Positions 1 through 14,157 are shown, numbered from the stretch's first letter. The stretch: 64,000 nt of DNA from Panulirus ornatus (GCF_036320965.1 NC_092276.1:11001745-11065744); one strand, 5' to 3'. Numbers and translations are program-made. The notes: generated from the letters alone by a model not told the origin.

Positions 1-181
1 AGCCAAATGGAAATTGAACGATGCAAATTGAAATTCTTGAAGTGTATTTTCATTTCGTTGTGTTTGATACACCACCTGGGATGCTCTGTACACAAGCTTC
101 CAGTGTGTTTCAAAGAGTTCCTTTTCATTGCGTTCGTTTATACAAAGTAATAATTAACAGACAAATGCCAGTCGTATCCTC

Positions 182-200
182 CACACACACACACACACAC
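182..200. repeat. (CA)n microsatellite
   Basis: Short CA run. A second, imperfect one follows at about 262-284. Confidence 0.9.
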
Positions 201-616
201 TGTATACTTTAGCCAAATAGCTGCCCAAATTCAATGAACCATTCTTTCTATACTTATTTCAGACACACACACAGACACACAGACGGCCTTAAGGTGGGAG
301 AGTGTGTGGTGGGGGAAGGGAGGTGGCTGCATCAGGGGTAGATGATAGATGATTTTTGATTGCCATTTTCCATTTTAATGACACAGGAGGAAAAAAAATG
401 TTACCAGTTTCCCTTTAAACTGGAATTTCACGAAGCTACGTAATCTCTATGTTTAGAAGAGTCGATAGATAATGTTTATCGCTACGCCAGGCACATGATA
501 CATCATCTACAGAATGCTACAGAATGCGACTCTCGTGTAAATGTAATTCAGACGGGTCACAGAAAATCATGGTTTTAGTATGAACAGTGTCTACCTGGAG
601 AAAGGCTTCAGAAATG

Positions 617-642
617 TGTGTGTGTGTGTGTGTGTGTGTGTG
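617..642. repeat. (TG)n microsatellite
   Basis: Thirteen TG units. Confidence 0.95.
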
Positions 643-789
643 AAGGAAATAGATATTTTGGTTGACATTGCGGACTGAATGGATTCCATAAATTGATTTG
701 CCAAACTAAAAGTGTTTTTCCCCCTATGGCCATACCACACGTCTGTGTATATCTGTCTTTTCAACCATGAAAACATTGCCCTCAAAATA

Positions 790-1310
790 CAATTTTAGAA
801 TTACTCTCAACATTTTAGTTTCAGCATTACCCTAACCATACAATCTAGACATTATCCTCAACAATTAGTTTCATCATTACCCTTCAACCGTTTCAAAATC
901 ACCCTTGAACATTGTTTCATCATATAGTTTCAAACATTATCCCTAACAATTACCTTCAGAATTACCCTTCAATATTCAGTTTCAACATTACCATTCAACA
1001 TTCAGTTTCAACACTACCCTTCAACATTCAGTTTCAACATTACCTTTCAACATTCAGTTTCAACAACATTCAGTTTCAACACTACCCTTCAACATTCAGT
1101 TTCAGCATTACCTTTCAACATTTAGTTTCAACATTACCCTTCTACATTGTTTCAATATTACCTTTCAACATTCAGTTTCAACATTACCCTTCAACACTTA
1201 GTTTCAATATTACCTTTCAACACTCAGTTTCAGCATTGCCATCCACATGGTTTCAACAACACCCTCAACGTACAGTTTCAACACCACACTCATAGTTTCA
1301 TTTCCATGAA
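790..1310. repeat. Minisatellite of TTTCAACATTACC type
   Basis: About 500 bases of degenerate tandem units of roughly 23-26 bases. They alternate TTCAACATTCAG with TTTCAACATTACC and are homogeneous in the centre (960-1230). The open frames here are by-products of a repeat lacking stop codons. Confidence 0.9.
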
Positions 1311-1798
1311 CATTTTGCAGGTAATGTTATTATATTCAGTATTGGTCGAGTTTCGCTCAGAATATGTGACTGGCTTCACCTATTGGAGTTTTTTTTTTTT
1401 ACTGATATGGACTTAGACATTAAAGCCGACCAAACAATCCTTGGTTGATCAGAAAATTATCTTTTTATGTTTTTATACAAGCCCTGGCCATTGTTGATGT
1501 ATGACGTACTATCTGTGGATAGTAACTGTGTATGACGTCCTATCTCCGGATAGTGACTAGTGTTTTGCTATCCATGTGGATAGTTTATCCCCAAAATGAT
1601 CCCACGTTATATATACAAGCCCGAAAGGGACAACCGTCTTTTGCAAGTCTTAGGGGAGGCCATGCATGTAAAGGGATGGATGGATTCAGCGTCTTAAAAG
1701 TTGTTTTAGTCAGTTCGGATTCTCCCTAACATTCTGTTTCGACCTTGAGTGAGCTGGTTGGCAGAGTCCTTTGACACCTTCATAAAAGGGGAAAGGGA

Positions 1799-1800
<2 letters not shown>

Positions 1801-1851
<51 letters not shown>
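1801..1851. repeat. (GA)n microsatellite
   Basis: Uninterrupted GA run of about 50 bases. Confidence 0.95.
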
Positions 1852-1852
<1 letters not shown>

Positions 1853-2439
1853 TTGCTTCTCACGAGCTGCGTTTTGATGTCAAAAAAATCTAACTTTTCA
1901 ATGAAGGAAGTGGGTCGGCATAAATGTGATTTGCAAAATGGATTTCAGCTCGCCCAACTGAATAAATGGAGACTGCATGGCTAATGTGGGAGCGCCCAGG
2001 GGAGTTAGAGATACGGAGAGGCTCAGAGAGAGAGAGGGAAGTCGACAAATATTTCTACCCTCCAGCAAAATTGATCGAGGCAATTGTGTTTTGGGTGAAG
2101 GTATAGGAAAAGATCGTGGGGAATTATATGATCAAAGATAGTGTAGGATATAAACTGATAAATAATAAGTGAAGCATTTAGATAATGAGAGGTTTGATGT
2201 GGGAATGATTGCAGAGGCAAAAATCTTAATTTAACCTAAGTAACCCGGGTTTTAAGTGCTGTTAGGTGCGAATATTAGAGAGTTAGACAAGTCTTGATAC
2301 AAGAGTTTCTATCTAAAACGCAAAAGAACTCTTCTAAGTCTTTCCAAACCTGATTGTCTGCCATGTCTCGCGCTTATCGTAACATTTTCTCTAACTCTGG
2401 GACCTATAGAAACGTAAATGCACAACAAGTATATGTACA

Positions 2440-2560
2440 CACAAACTATTTATCACTGTACCCTAAGACTCGAACCCCGATCCGTCTGTTTGGCAGTCAG
2501 GTAGCCACGATGAGCCTATTCGACGATTCGCGAGTCTCGTGATGTCTCACGTATCCATAT
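2440..2560 (-). mobile_element. Possible tRNA-derived SINE fragment
   Basis: On the minus strand, GGGGTTCGAGTCTTAGG resembles a tRNA B box and T arm, about 35 bases after GTGGCTACCTGACTGCC, which weakly resembles an A box. No target-site duplication or tail was identified. Confidence 0.35.
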
Positions 2561-3124
2561 GATATGGAAATACTGCCACTCATACTATGGACAAGGAAGG
2601 AAGGCTTTTTAAATAGACTCGCGATGCACAACGTCAATCTGTACACATCTTAATGATATTTATCTCTTGTATCTCCCCTGATGTGATTATTACATGAAAT
2701 TGCACTTGGAAACATCGTTCCATATATATATATATATATTTCTATACAAGTATATAGTAAAACATATGTATTCAAATACTACTAAGAAGAAACATTGGAC
2801 GATAGGTGAATGCCATCCCCCAAAGCAAGAACCACCCACAGAGAAAGCCTTTAAAATGAAGGGCTGGGTAAAGACCGCTATTAGCAGAAAAGGGAGTGGA
2901 ACATAACGAATAAAGGGATGGGATGAAGAGAGAGGATTGGATGTAATGTGAAAACATAAAACGGGTTCGTGAGGGGAGATGGAGGGGTCAGAAGCGACAA
3001 GGAATGACGTTTTCAACCTGAGGGAAAAAGTGTATGGAAGTTAATGGAAGGAGTAAAGATTGGGAAATTGTTTCCAACCCTCTTTATCAGATCTGTGTCT
3101 TGTTATAAAAGGAGTTTCATAGTC

Positions 3125-3290
3125 ACCATAGGGTTCGAACCAGTGTCGAAGTTCCTCTAATGTTTTCATTAACTAAATGCCTATTCCAATATGCCTTTAT
3201 AGGGTTCGAACCCATGCCGAAATTCCTCCAATGTTTTTAAGTAACTTCAAATGCCTAATCCAATATGCATTTACAGTGTCATCAACTTTA
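3125..3290. repeat. Two-copy direct repeat with GGTTCGAACC
   Basis: AGGGTTCGAACC-x(4-5)-CGAA-TTCCTC-AATG and then AAATGCCTA-TCCAATATGC occur twice about 70 bases apart. GGTTCGAACC is palindromic and B-box-like, but no A box is visible. Confidence 0.6.
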
Positions 3291-3576
3291 AATGCTTAAT
3301 TTAGTATGAATCTACAATCATTTTCTTTTGATCGTATAATCTGTATACGACCGTCAGTCTGCCTCGTATTTTGGGATTGTCTCTAAGGGACATCAAGAGC
3401 CGGAAAAGGTAACGGCAATAGTCAACAATAAAAGAGATATGGGTTAAAACACAGCAGATCTATCTCCTGGGAAGTCGAAAGCTTGGCGTTACCTTGGAGT
3501 AAAGAAGAAGGAATAGTGTGTATCCATTTCCACTCAATGTATCTTTCTCCAATTTCGACCGCTCGAGATTGAGAAC

Positions 3577-3617
3577 GAGAGAGAGAGAGAGAGAGGGAGA
3601 GAGAGAGAGAGAGAGAT
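3577..3617. repeat. (GA)n microsatellite
   Basis: GA run with one GGGA interruption. Confidence 0.9.
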
Positions 3618-5504
3618 TCCAGCCAATAGTAGTCGTAATAATAACCTCTAAGACTATCCTTTCCAACGCCGTGCCAAGGATAGGTCATCCAAGCGAGACA
3701 CACGAAGATATTAGCGAAGCGACTCGCCAAAAAGGAGTGTTAAGACAGAGTGAAATTTCCTACAGAAAATCTAGCGTTAGTCAACCAGGCTCCTGGGCTG
3801 GGAGAACGAGGAGGAGGAGGGTGTGGTGTGGGCGAAGTGACGCAAGAGTGCAAGTTGTTTTGCTATAACACCGAGTGAAGCGCGGAGACAACCGTGAGGT
3901 AGGGGAGTTGTCAAAGCTCCTACAAGGCTTTTGAATACGTGGCAAGAACGTTATCTAGGATTCTTGTGAAGGACAAAAGGGGATAACTACAGTATATACA
4001 AACGTGTCTCTTGATATGGAGAAGATTCGACGTAGATTGTATTTAAAAAAATAAGTCAGCAAGATTACGGAAGTTTTATACCCTAAAATCTATCAATAAA
4101 CCATAAAAACCTAAGAAAAGAGCTTTTGAAATTAAATTCCTATTCAAAATAAAGTACAATTCCGAAAAAATATTTATACCAAAATGTTTACCCTAAAATT
4201 TATCAATATACCAGAAAAAAAAACCGTGAAAAAAACATTCCAAATTTTCATCCATAACCTTAGATTCGATGATTCAATATCCCGCACAGTTCAGTACTTT
4301 CAACCCACACACCAACCAGCAACACACAACGTTGAATTTGCCTCTCGTGCAGTGTGATCATATTTACGATAACCCAGCACCTCGCTGTGCTCTATGAGAC
4401 ATAACTTACACCAAACTCCCGGTTCGTGCTAAAAGGTTTTGGGCTACCCTGACCGCAGGGGACAAGTCGTTAAGTAAAATGGAAAGAGAAAAATAGGGTG
4501 GTGGGGGGAAAAGCGGAACGGGATTAAAGAGAAGAGAGAAAAAAAGAGAGTGAAAGAGGTTATATATATGAAGGAAGCATTATGGTTCGACTACCATGGG
4601 ATATAGATGAAAATGAGAGAAAATAGTGTGAATACGAGGGATGAGGGTGAATGAAAGAGGGAATTATGGTGGAATGGAAGTGCGATAGGATGGAAAGATG
4701 CGAGTGAAGTACCAGTGGAAAGGAGGAGGAAGATATTGGTCGAGATGGTTGAGGAGGTAAACTAAGTAGAGAGAAAGAGATAAGAGAGAGATAAAGGTCT
4801 GTTAGCTCATGGCGTCTTTATGTTTGCAATATAACACAATCACCATCAGTTCTAGATGACTGGGATTAGGATAGGACAGTACGAAGGCTCTCTCCAAACC
4901 CTTCACTACCCCTGACAACCAGAGCCAACAGGAAAAAAAAAAAATGGAAAAAGAAATGGATCGCTGGCTGACATGGCTAAGAATATACCCCACAATCAAA
5001 GGCCATCCTGGGTGAAAAGAAAAACATTGGGAGAAAAAGAATTTACAATTCAATCAAGGTTAGTTCATGGATAAAAACGTATGATATAGGAGGAGGAAAA
5101 GACGAAAGGCGGAAGAGAATTTTTTCTATAGCTTAGCTGTTCGAAGAAACAGAGGCATTATTATAGTCAGCCTTCGAGCGGTCGAACTCCACACAAGAGC
5201 TATTGGAAGCAGCAGCCAGACACTTAAGTGGCAGGGATACATAAAGACACCTCACAAAACCAATGGCCACAATAATACCTGTAGAATAAGAGACGGAGGA
5301 AGCAACATTATACCGTACAGGATGGGGTGTTTGGAGTGTGTTGGAGACTAGTGTTGCCCAGATACAAGAAATGGATGGCCTTTGATTCCACTCAAGTTAT
5401 CAGAGAAGTGGAGGAAGAACCACTCACTGATATGAGAGCTGTATTTCCACACGAGTGAATAAGAGCCTCAATAAATGTGAACTAATGTCAAAGGAGACGG
5501 AAGC

Positions 5505-5610
5505 GTGTGGGATTTTAAGACGAGCAAGGATTGGATCTAGGTTAGAGGAACACTTCCTCGGCGTGTGGGATTTTAAGACGAGCAAGGATTAGAGGAACAC
5601 TTTCTCAGTA
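5505..5610. repeat. Two-copy direct repeat
   Basis: CGTGTGGGATTTTAAGACGA with GCAAGGATT occurs twice about 53 bases apart, each followed by TAGAGGAACACTT. Confidence 0.75.
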
Positions 5611-6716
5611 CTCGAGAAGATATGCCAACTGGGGTATACACCAGGACCACTTCGAGCTGAAAGAGTCCTGGGAGGATCCCGTTGGAGGAGAATCAGGTGC
5701 AGAATCATCATCCAAAGCAGAGGAATATATGATACTAAAAACTATTGTGGTTCTGTTAGTTGAACTGAGCTACAGATTGATCATGTCGGGAGAAAGAAGT
5801 AAATGTTGAATGAAAAATGAATGAAGATTCTTTTGGTTAAGGAACAAAAAACATTAGTCAATGGACGTAGAAGCTGTAGGTATGCTAACGATTTTCCAAT
5901 CATAACTGGACTTATTGCCATATATCAGACAAAAAAAATAGACATCTCAAGGGCTGCTAAATCCATCAACTCATTTTTGGACATTCAGAGAAGACCCGTA
6001 ATTTACCCTACTTCAGAGCTAACGTTAATTACGGGCAATTTAGAAGTTCAAACTGAAGTTTAAGCTTTCTCCAGGAGGTCCGTATTCTTTTTCTTCTTAG
6101 TTCACATTTTTTTTTTCAAACGTGGACGTTTCAGTCTAAACATCAACTTGAAACTTTGCATACCGTTTCGACGCCTTCATCAAAACATAGCAGCTTAAAC
6201 ATAAGCTTAGGAAACGTAAATTTAGATCAAGAATAGCTACATAGTCTGGTATCTAACAACACAGTCTACCACAACACTAGCACGACGACACAATCTAACA
6301 ACACAGTCTAACAACGCAACACATTCTAACAAACGCAAAATAAACAAAATCCAGTACAAAATCTAACAATCCAACACAACACAGTTTGAAATATATTTAC
6401 ATCCCTCTATACCACAGAAACTTGTCATCCTTTGATCAAACTCGTATGGGAATTATCTTACGTGATATATACAATATGTGTGTGTGGAAAATGAATATCA
6501 TGAATTTTAGATAACTCGCAAAATACGATCATACACATGCTAGGAAATGGAGTTCTAGGACACAAGGACGTGAAAGACGATTTATCAAAGTTGAAAATGA
6601 TGAGTTTGTAATAGAAGTGAACGCAATGAAGTATCACTGTTTACACTCTTAACTAAAGTCTGTGGTTAGTATGCAAGATCAACTCTGCCTTAATTCAAGG
6701 TGAAAAATTGAAATAT

Positions 6717-6835
6717 CGGAATATAATTACAAATATAATCGAAATATAACTACAAATATAATCGAAATATAATTACAAATATAATCGAAATATAACTACA
6801 AATATAATCGAAATAATTACAAATATAATCTTAAT
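6717..6835. repeat. About 23-bp minisatellite
   Basis: Five units of AATATAATTACAAATATAAT plus CGA, alternating ATTAC and AACTAC. Confidence 0.9.
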
Positions 6836-7859
6836 GTAATTGGAATTTATGTGTAATTGGAATGTAATATTACTCAGCTTGGATTCTTCTACCATGATTA
6901 TACTCACGCTTAGCCTGACTGAAGATGGCTTAATTCCCGGGCGAATTAACGAGTGTTCCCCTAATTACAGAAGTAATGAAAGGGGCGGAATCGGTGCCAT
7001 TTATCAAGAGGGAATATCCCCCCCCCTCTGCCATTGAAGAAAAGTGTTCCATCCATCTAACTAGAGGCCATAAATATCATTTAAGGTTTAGATCCCTGTC
7101 GGAAGTCTGATTAATGTGTACGACGCATCTGCTCAGGATTGTGAGCCGAGCGACCCCACATCTTGGGCCCCAGTGGTGCTCACAATGACACAGACTACTC
7201 ACTGGTGCTCAAGTGATCTCAAGAGCTCAGGCGGTGTTGAGCTCCGACATGACCAATGCCCAGAGGCTTGCGTTCAATAAAGTTCTCAGTCGGAACGTTA
7301 TTAAGAGCGACACAACGTCACAAAAGACGGAATATGAATTCCCATTTCAAAGACTAACGTAATCGACGGAATTACATGCGATTACCTTCACGATTAAAGG
7401 TAATGAAAAGTAATCATTTGATCACAGACTGTTAGAATGATCTCACCACACACACAAAGCGAGCAGACGAGGACAATCAAATACACTATTGTACATATGC
7501 ATTGGACGTAGGACTACACACACACACACTCCCTGCTGATAACTTACAGTGAATAGCGGATGAGGAGACACATGAACACTTGAGCATGGAGGAGCATCTT
7601 AATGCATAGTTTTGAGAACGGCTAGTGCCGTGCACTTAGGGGATTCTTAGTCACTAATACTTATAAACTGTAGTAGTAGTAGTACGGTGTCAAGTGCGAA
7701 CGCTACCGTAAGCTCATCTTGAAGAGACGTGGTGCTATTGCACCCATTAATAAGTGGACATGGTATCTACCTACACTGACAATGCACCCAGATTTAATGC
7801 ACGGTAACAGCAGCACCCACTGAAATCACAGAGCCTCGCCTAGTACCCACTGAGAAAAG

Positions 7860-8190
7860 ACAAAGTAGCACAAACCACACAGAAAATAGCACCCACCACC
7901 CACTTAATACAGCAGACACCATCCCACTAAACTCACAGAGAACGCCACCCACCTCCCACTAAACTCACAGAGAACGCCACCCACCTCCCACTAAATCACA
8001 CACCACCCACTAAACACATAGAACAATACCAACCACCCACTAAATTCACAGAGCACCACCCACTGAACTCAGAGCACCACCCGCTGACAGCAGCATATAC
8101 CACCCACCTCCCACTGAACACACACGAACAGAAAATCCAACACCCTCTAAACACACACAGCAACGCCAGCACACTACCAATCACAAAGAA
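7860..8190. repeat. CACCCACTAAA minisatellite
   Basis: Degenerate tandem units around CACCCACCTCCCACTAAA and CACAGAGAACGC. A (CA)n-rich tail follows at 8205-8247. Confidence 0.8.
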
Positions 8191-10198
8191 CAATAACTGT
8201 GACCCACTTATACACACACAAACACACAGAGGCACACACACACAGGCACTGCCATGCGCCACATATCCGCGATGATGAATAAATCCCCTGTAACACATTA
8301 GCTATCCCAGTCAATTATCATCTCATTAGCACAATCAGTTGAGGCCGTAACTGAACCCTCTGATGTATAAAAACAACAGTCCGTTCCTCTGTTAGAACAG
8401 TGGGTTGTGGCCCATCACTCGCTTAAAGGGTTTCTGTCTGCCGTTGTCTGTCTGTAAGCGTTAGCCCCATCTCGCTGTAGAACTCGGGCCCTGGTGAGGT
8501 GGAGGGACAGAGGTATTCTCACGTGGAAAAAACGTCACACACATACATACCTCCCGAAATAAAGGAAAATTCTCCTCTGATACCCGTGTGTGTGTGCGCG
8601 CGAGCGTTTTGCGTAATCAGCTTTAAACAAACAAGTTTGGAAATTTCTTCTGAAGAGCAAAAAACACCAATCTCATTTAGAACTTCAAGGAGGCCTAGGG
8701 AACTCTGCCTTGGGTTCCTAAGTTCCACTTATAAGGCAAATCCTCCTCCTCTTGTCTGAGCATCTACCATGGAGGAGATCCAACACTCATCCTGAATTAG
8801 GTTCCTCGTTAAGAGACTTAAAACAGCCTAAGGAAATAAGGAACGAGTGTGTGTATCCTCACCCTGACACTTTCAGCAAAACGTCACAATAAAACAGTTT
8901 CAGAATATATAATGTTCTTAAGACCTAACGAATTCTTAGAGGACACTAAAGAATATTTGAAGTCTATTCCAACACGCTGGATATTGATAGACAAAAGGAT
9001 ATACATCCCAGTGAATATTACAAAGCTGAAATTATGGTATTTCCATACCAAAAAGCTGCCCTTTGAGAAAATGAAACAAGGGAATTCTTTGTGAATGATG
9101 CCGTTTCTTACTGCCGCTCGTAACAATCACCAATCGTTAGGTCATCTGGTGCCGACTTCACCCTCAAAACAAATTAAATTGAATGTTTGGCAGTGTTCCA
9201 TGCAAAACCTAGTTGCGATCTTTCTTGCTCTCGTACATTTTACGTCTAATGTCTTCATTTTCGTATGCTACAGGGGTTATTCTCGCTGACAGTCATTATT
9301 TTTCCTGGTTGAAACGCTCAAAGTCGTATCATATTGTCCTTCAATTTGTGTAGATTGCACAAAATGTAAATTACACAAAGGTCTGGTTATTTCAGCCTCT
9401 TATTGAAGTGGATATACCACATCAACTCTTAACTTTTTCCTTGTATTTTGCTTCTGGATTACCACCCACCTCCCCTCGATGATGAACTATTGAAAGACAT
9501 ATGGAAACGCTTATGAAATACATTTATTTGCCTATGATCAATGGTTCGTATTATTTCCCCAGATTCATATTAATCTTCTCATAGAAGGAGAGGAATCGTT
9601 AGGGGTCTAACTGCATGAAGGTATTTTACTACACCAGAAAAAAATTGAAATATCCATCCTCAAATATACAGAATTATATAAAAAATCTAAAAGTATTTTT
9701 GAACGATGTTTTGACAAAGGCTTCGGCCACAGTTCTGATCAGACCGAACGCGCACACACGAACACAGTGGCAGTAAATGGGATGTGGAAAAATAAACAAA
9801 CATTCATGTATCCATTTGTTACCTCACCTTTTCCTTCGAAAATACACCCCTCTCTATGTACGTGTGCTTATTCTCATTCATGTGTGCTTTTATTTATGTA
9901 TGTATGCATTTGTGTATGCATGTGAATACGTGTTATGTTTTCTCTACATGTTTTATGCATGTTTTATTACATCTTTTTTGGATGGGCATTTCTGAACGCG
10001 TTTTTTTTGAGCGTGTTTGTGTATACGTCTGTCCACTTGTGTACGAATTGCTCTTCTTTTAAGACCTTCTCAATTACTTCTTTGCGATTCTTTAAGCGCA
10101 CTGACCAAACCTAAGAATACATATATCATCCTCAACCTACAGTGTATAGAATCTACCTAAAGTCTCTCTCATCTGTGTGATATATGCTCATTCCTCTC

Positions 10199-10223
10199 TG
10201 TCTGTCTCTCTCTCTCTCTCTCT
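10199..10223. repeat. (TC)n microsatellite
   Basis: Short TC run. Confidence 0.9.
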
Positions 10224-10468
10224 CACGGCAGCCTCTCCATCAACAGGTGACGACCTCTCGTGGGTAATAATTGGCTCGTGATTAAACTGGGCCACAGTTA
10301 TGTCCCCCAGGGAGAGAAGGTGGTGGTGGTGGTAGAGGCATGTCGGAGTTTGTCCGTCTGTCTGCTTCGGAATCTGAACTAGATACTGGTCAGTCAGTCT
10401 CGTGTGGACGCTGAATGATGGTAAAATGGGCATACGCATGATTCCATGTATTCTAACACGATATATGT

Positions 10469-10471
<3 letters not shown>

Positions 10472-10516
<45 letters not shown>
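10472..10516. repeat. (TA)n microsatellite
   Basis: AT run ending in a short CA run. Confidence 0.9.
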
Positions 10517-10517
<1 letters not shown>

Positions 10518-12183
10518 GTTTTGTAGCATACGAACAATTTTCTGTAATATGGAGAAAAGATCCGCTTCATAGACTAATCTATTTAGAAAATAGACAATTG
10601 TACTTTCTAAATACCTTTGAGGGATCTTTTGGCTTGATAGCCTATATGAGCTGCTGGAAGACAATGGTAGTTTTTAGAAGGCGACCGATAGATGCCTGCA
10701 CTACATCTGACGGGTTCACAAGCAAAAGTAACCGAAACCCAGCAACCCAAAAGAGTCATGCAGAGAAAACAATAGATGCAAAAGAGAAAAACAAAAGCAT
10801 CGGTAACAGCAGAGAACAGTTTGAAGATTCACAGCTTCAGTGGCAAAAGCCGTGATAGCTTCAGCAACACATATGAAAACCGATTCGTTTTCTCTTCTTT
10901 TAAACATCAAGACGACACCTGTAACCGCAGGTAGACTTGGAACGTCCTTGCCACTCGCCCACGATCAAAACAAGACAAGCAGTGGGTGTAAAAGGTCAGC
11001 AGGTTTGTCATAATATATTCATACATTCTCTTTCTCGTTAAGAGACTAGTATAACCAGTAATCCAAAAGCTGCCTCACACACTACTGTGAATGTGTGTGG
11101 GGTAGGCAAGCCGCTAATGGTTCATCCCACACACACACCACTGATTAAGACCTTCCCACGTGCTGCCGAAGCGAACAACTCATTTTTGACTCCAGCCTAC
11201 ACACACACACACACGCTGCAGAGCGCTCATTTGTGCACGCCCAGCGTTTCTCCAGGTGGGTAGACCATATCGCACTACCACTTACCTCCAGTCACCCACA
11301 GGGATGACCCTATCATCCAATGACACTAAAGTCATCCACATAACTTGTCTCCTTCAGCGATTCCCCTTCTATCCACCAGCGCTCTCCCCAGTCCCACACA
11401 TACCTGTATTCAACTAATCTTCTACTTAAGTCCCATTTATCAGTGATAAACGAGTTATTTACCAATTACCTCAAATTAATCATGGTTTTACCTTTAAGTA
11501 CGCTTTGCTACAGGAAAATTCCCCATCCTCTCTCCTGTGTTATTGTCTCCCGTGATCTCCCTCCCCACTTACCAATGATCCTTTACAAAGGGCGAATACC
11601 ACCTTCCAGTGTGTACCATCCACTGGAGAGACTCACTAGCGAACCCTCCACCTTGCAGAAAACCTCCCATTCACCGTTCATCTTCAAATCGCTTGTGACG
11701 GAAGTCCTCCAGCGGACGAGTGTTTTTCACCCTCAAGTGTCCTTCACCCACTTAATTTTAACCCTCACTTACCTATTAACATCTACAATACACTCACTAA
11801 TGACCTCCTCACCCTCCCTATTGACCCCATTCACCACACTAAGAATTCCTTGTTTACCAGTTATTTTCCCCCCTAAAGGCAGTAAATAAACAACTGTTTA
11901 CACGGTACCTCGTCTTAAACAGCGGGGAAACCTATTTTTTCCACCCACTCGAACAAAGCTTCAAGATTTCCTATTGTTATTCTTGTATATCTCCATTATC
12001 GAAAATATCAGGCCCCAGTACACCCCACACGAGGGCTCTAAACAAAGGTAGACAAAAATCAGGAGTTTTTCAGGGTAGATTCAGGATATATTCCGATGTC
12101 CTCAGGCATACCATGAAGAAAAGAGCCTATCACAAGTCCTTAAAAAAAAAAAAAAAAAGGGGGTAGGAGGATGGAAAGAGGAT

Positions 12184-12325
12184 AGCTACCCAAAGGCCTC
12201 CTTACGTAATACTTTTAGGCTACGAGCCGAAGGAGATGGAAGCACCGGATAGCCACACATGGGCCCCCTTACGTGATATTTATAGGCTACGATACCTGAA
12301 GGAAATCGAAGTCCAAACATACGAT
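12184..12325. repeat. Two-copy direct repeat of about 70 bp
   Basis: GGCCTCCTTACGTAATA and GGGCCCCCTTACGTGATA, each followed by TAGGCTACGA and GAAGGA(G/A)AT-GAAG. A diverged tandem duplication. Confidence 0.65.
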
Positions 12326-13740
12326 TTTGACCCAGAAAGTCTCAATAGCAAAGTCTATCAGGCACGCTGGCTATGGGTTGGCTTCGCAGAATTGTTTGCT
12401 ACTGTGTATGATTAGCCTCTCGAATTGCTCATGGGTGGCAGAAGGAGAAATTCCTTTCACCCTTCCTTTTGGTCTAGGTTGGAGTCGTGCGACATCAGAC
12501 ATCTAACAGAACATAGGTTTATTTCTATAGCTGCAATAAAGTTCCCCCTCCAAAGGAGCATTTCCCTGCTATTTGAAGTAGCGCAGCTATGGGTTGCAGT
12601 CGAAACGGTCTTAGGGTAACAATTACAGAAATATGCTAGTTACTATATGCGATATACATATATAAACTTATAAACTATACATATACACATGTATATACAC
12701 TACAGGACAGCCCGCATAGGCACCTTCCCGAAATGTCTGGTTAAACTAGAATTTTCCGTAACGAAGTGTACAATAATAACGTCTGAACAAGTTCCAAAGA
12801 TTGTCTCACGAATGGCCAGATAACCACACATCAAAACCCAAAGATATTGACGAGGTGAAACGTAGCAGTTTTCCCCCTTCCACAAAAAAAAAAAAAAAAG
12901 AATCTCCCGGAAGAATCAGGGACGGAGATAGGATTTTGGTTTCGTTAATGCAAGATGCGATTCGGTTTATGGCTTGAATACCAAGTATACAAGGATTAAG
13001 CTGTTCGGTGCAGATTCCTTCCCGTCTATAGATTGAGATACGGTAATTTCGTCATAATAGGCATATCTACGAGTTATAGACTATCGAATCAAAGCTGAAT
13101 CTTGTTTGTCATAATGGACATTACTATCTAAACTTAAGGCCTGGGATGAAAACTGGCGATTTTGAAATTAGTGGATTACCTAATATACTACGTAATATTG
13201 ATCCACCCAACTATTGTTATCAACTGCAGGCGAAGGTGTATTATCCTAGACAAAAAGGTCATTAGCTTTTGCAAGTTTCGTGGTAAACTTTCAATATTTT
13301 CCTGTAAAGAGATTTATTCTAGGAATATATTGTCGAATACATCATTCCTTTTGAAAAAAATTTTTCGATGTATATATATATATACATCTTTTTACTTTTA
13401 ATAATAACAAGCTCGGATTCCCTAAATGAATTGGTACAAGAGCCATACCCAAACCTGAATATTAAACATATTGCTACAGCAAAATGAATGGAAATATATG
13501 AAAGACAGCATCTCCCAAATATTAAAGATGTTTTATCCCTACGAAGTCATACCATGACACTAAGACACTAGGAAGGCTGGTGTTATGCTGCACCACTCGA
13601 GTGCAATGCTCTTCAACCAGAACAAATACCAGGAAGAATCAATGACATACGAGTCCCACTACCACAGGGAGCACGGACGACGGTGATCAGTACACTTGGC
13701 AAGGGAGGAAATGGGGTAATATAGCGAGGGTATAACGAAC

Positions 13741-13915
13741 AGAATGGAGTTTAGGGAGGTTATGGACTCTCAGAATGGAGTGTAGGGAGGTTATGATAAC
13801 TCAATGGAGTGTAGGGAGGTTATGAACACTGTTGTACACGGAGGTTATGAACGTTCAGAGGGCATGGTAGGGAGATATACATTATACACGAAGGTTATAC
13901 ACTATACAGAGAGGT
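13741..13915. repeat. Minisatellite GGAGTGTAGGGAGGTTATG
   Basis: About six degenerate units of roughly 30 bases containing GGGAGGTTATG, immediately next to the candidate 3' exon of the multidomain gene. Confidence 0.85.
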
Positions 13916-13927
13916 TGTTGTACTCAC

Positions 13928-14157
13928 GAGACAAGGATGTGGGCGGGTAATGGCGTTGGAGGCGACATGCAAGATGGTCAAAGTCAGGGACGATTCGTTC
14001 GGAGGTCCTTCCATTTCGGGAGCTCCCACGAAGTAGTAGCAGCCACGGAGAAAGTCCTTCGACCTGGCCACGTCTGTAGCTGCCTCACTTGTACATTCCA
14101 AGTATTCTACCATCACTACTGTGCATCTAGCACTCTTTCTAGTGATCCAGGGGACGT
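13928..14157 (-). CDS. Candidate C-terminal exon of the multidomain gene
   Basis: 230 bases open between a CCTTCAG acceptor and a GTGAGT donor. Phase 1 at the start matches the end of M31, and the junction codon would be GAC. It encodes about 77 residues, including RCTVVMVEYLEC and LRGCYYFVGAPEMEG, with four cysteines and no eight-Cys pattern. If joined, the model reaches 1,717 whole codons. No domain recognised. It could instead belong to another gene. Confidence 0.45.

Larger units (their letters stand above)
1311..13740. other. Gene-poor stretch
   Basis: Apart from the repeats listed, I see no exon pair, RNA gene or coding family here. Open frames are short, of odd composition, or lie in repeats. 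The downstream exon(s) of the multidomain gene may lie in this stretch or beyond but could not be picked out. Confidence 0.5.

Noticed and set aside
912..1295. Plus-strand 127-residue ORF
   Set aside because: Translation of the TTTCAACATT minisatellite, which simply lacks stop codons.
3125..3215. GGTTCGAACC words as tRNA genes
   Set aside because: B-box-like palindromes only; no A box, acceptor stem or cloverleaf can be formed.
5821..6063. Plus-strand 80-residue ORF
   Set aside because: Short, isolated, no recognisable motif.
8849..9094. Plus-strand 81-residue ORF with fairly normal composition
   Set aside because: No homology I recognise, no splice signals, no neighbour; cannot be told from chance.
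11443..11889. Plus-strand 148-residue ORF
   Set aside because: Low-complexity pyrimidine-rich stretch (Ser/Thr/Leu/Pro), no splice or start context and no family resemblance.
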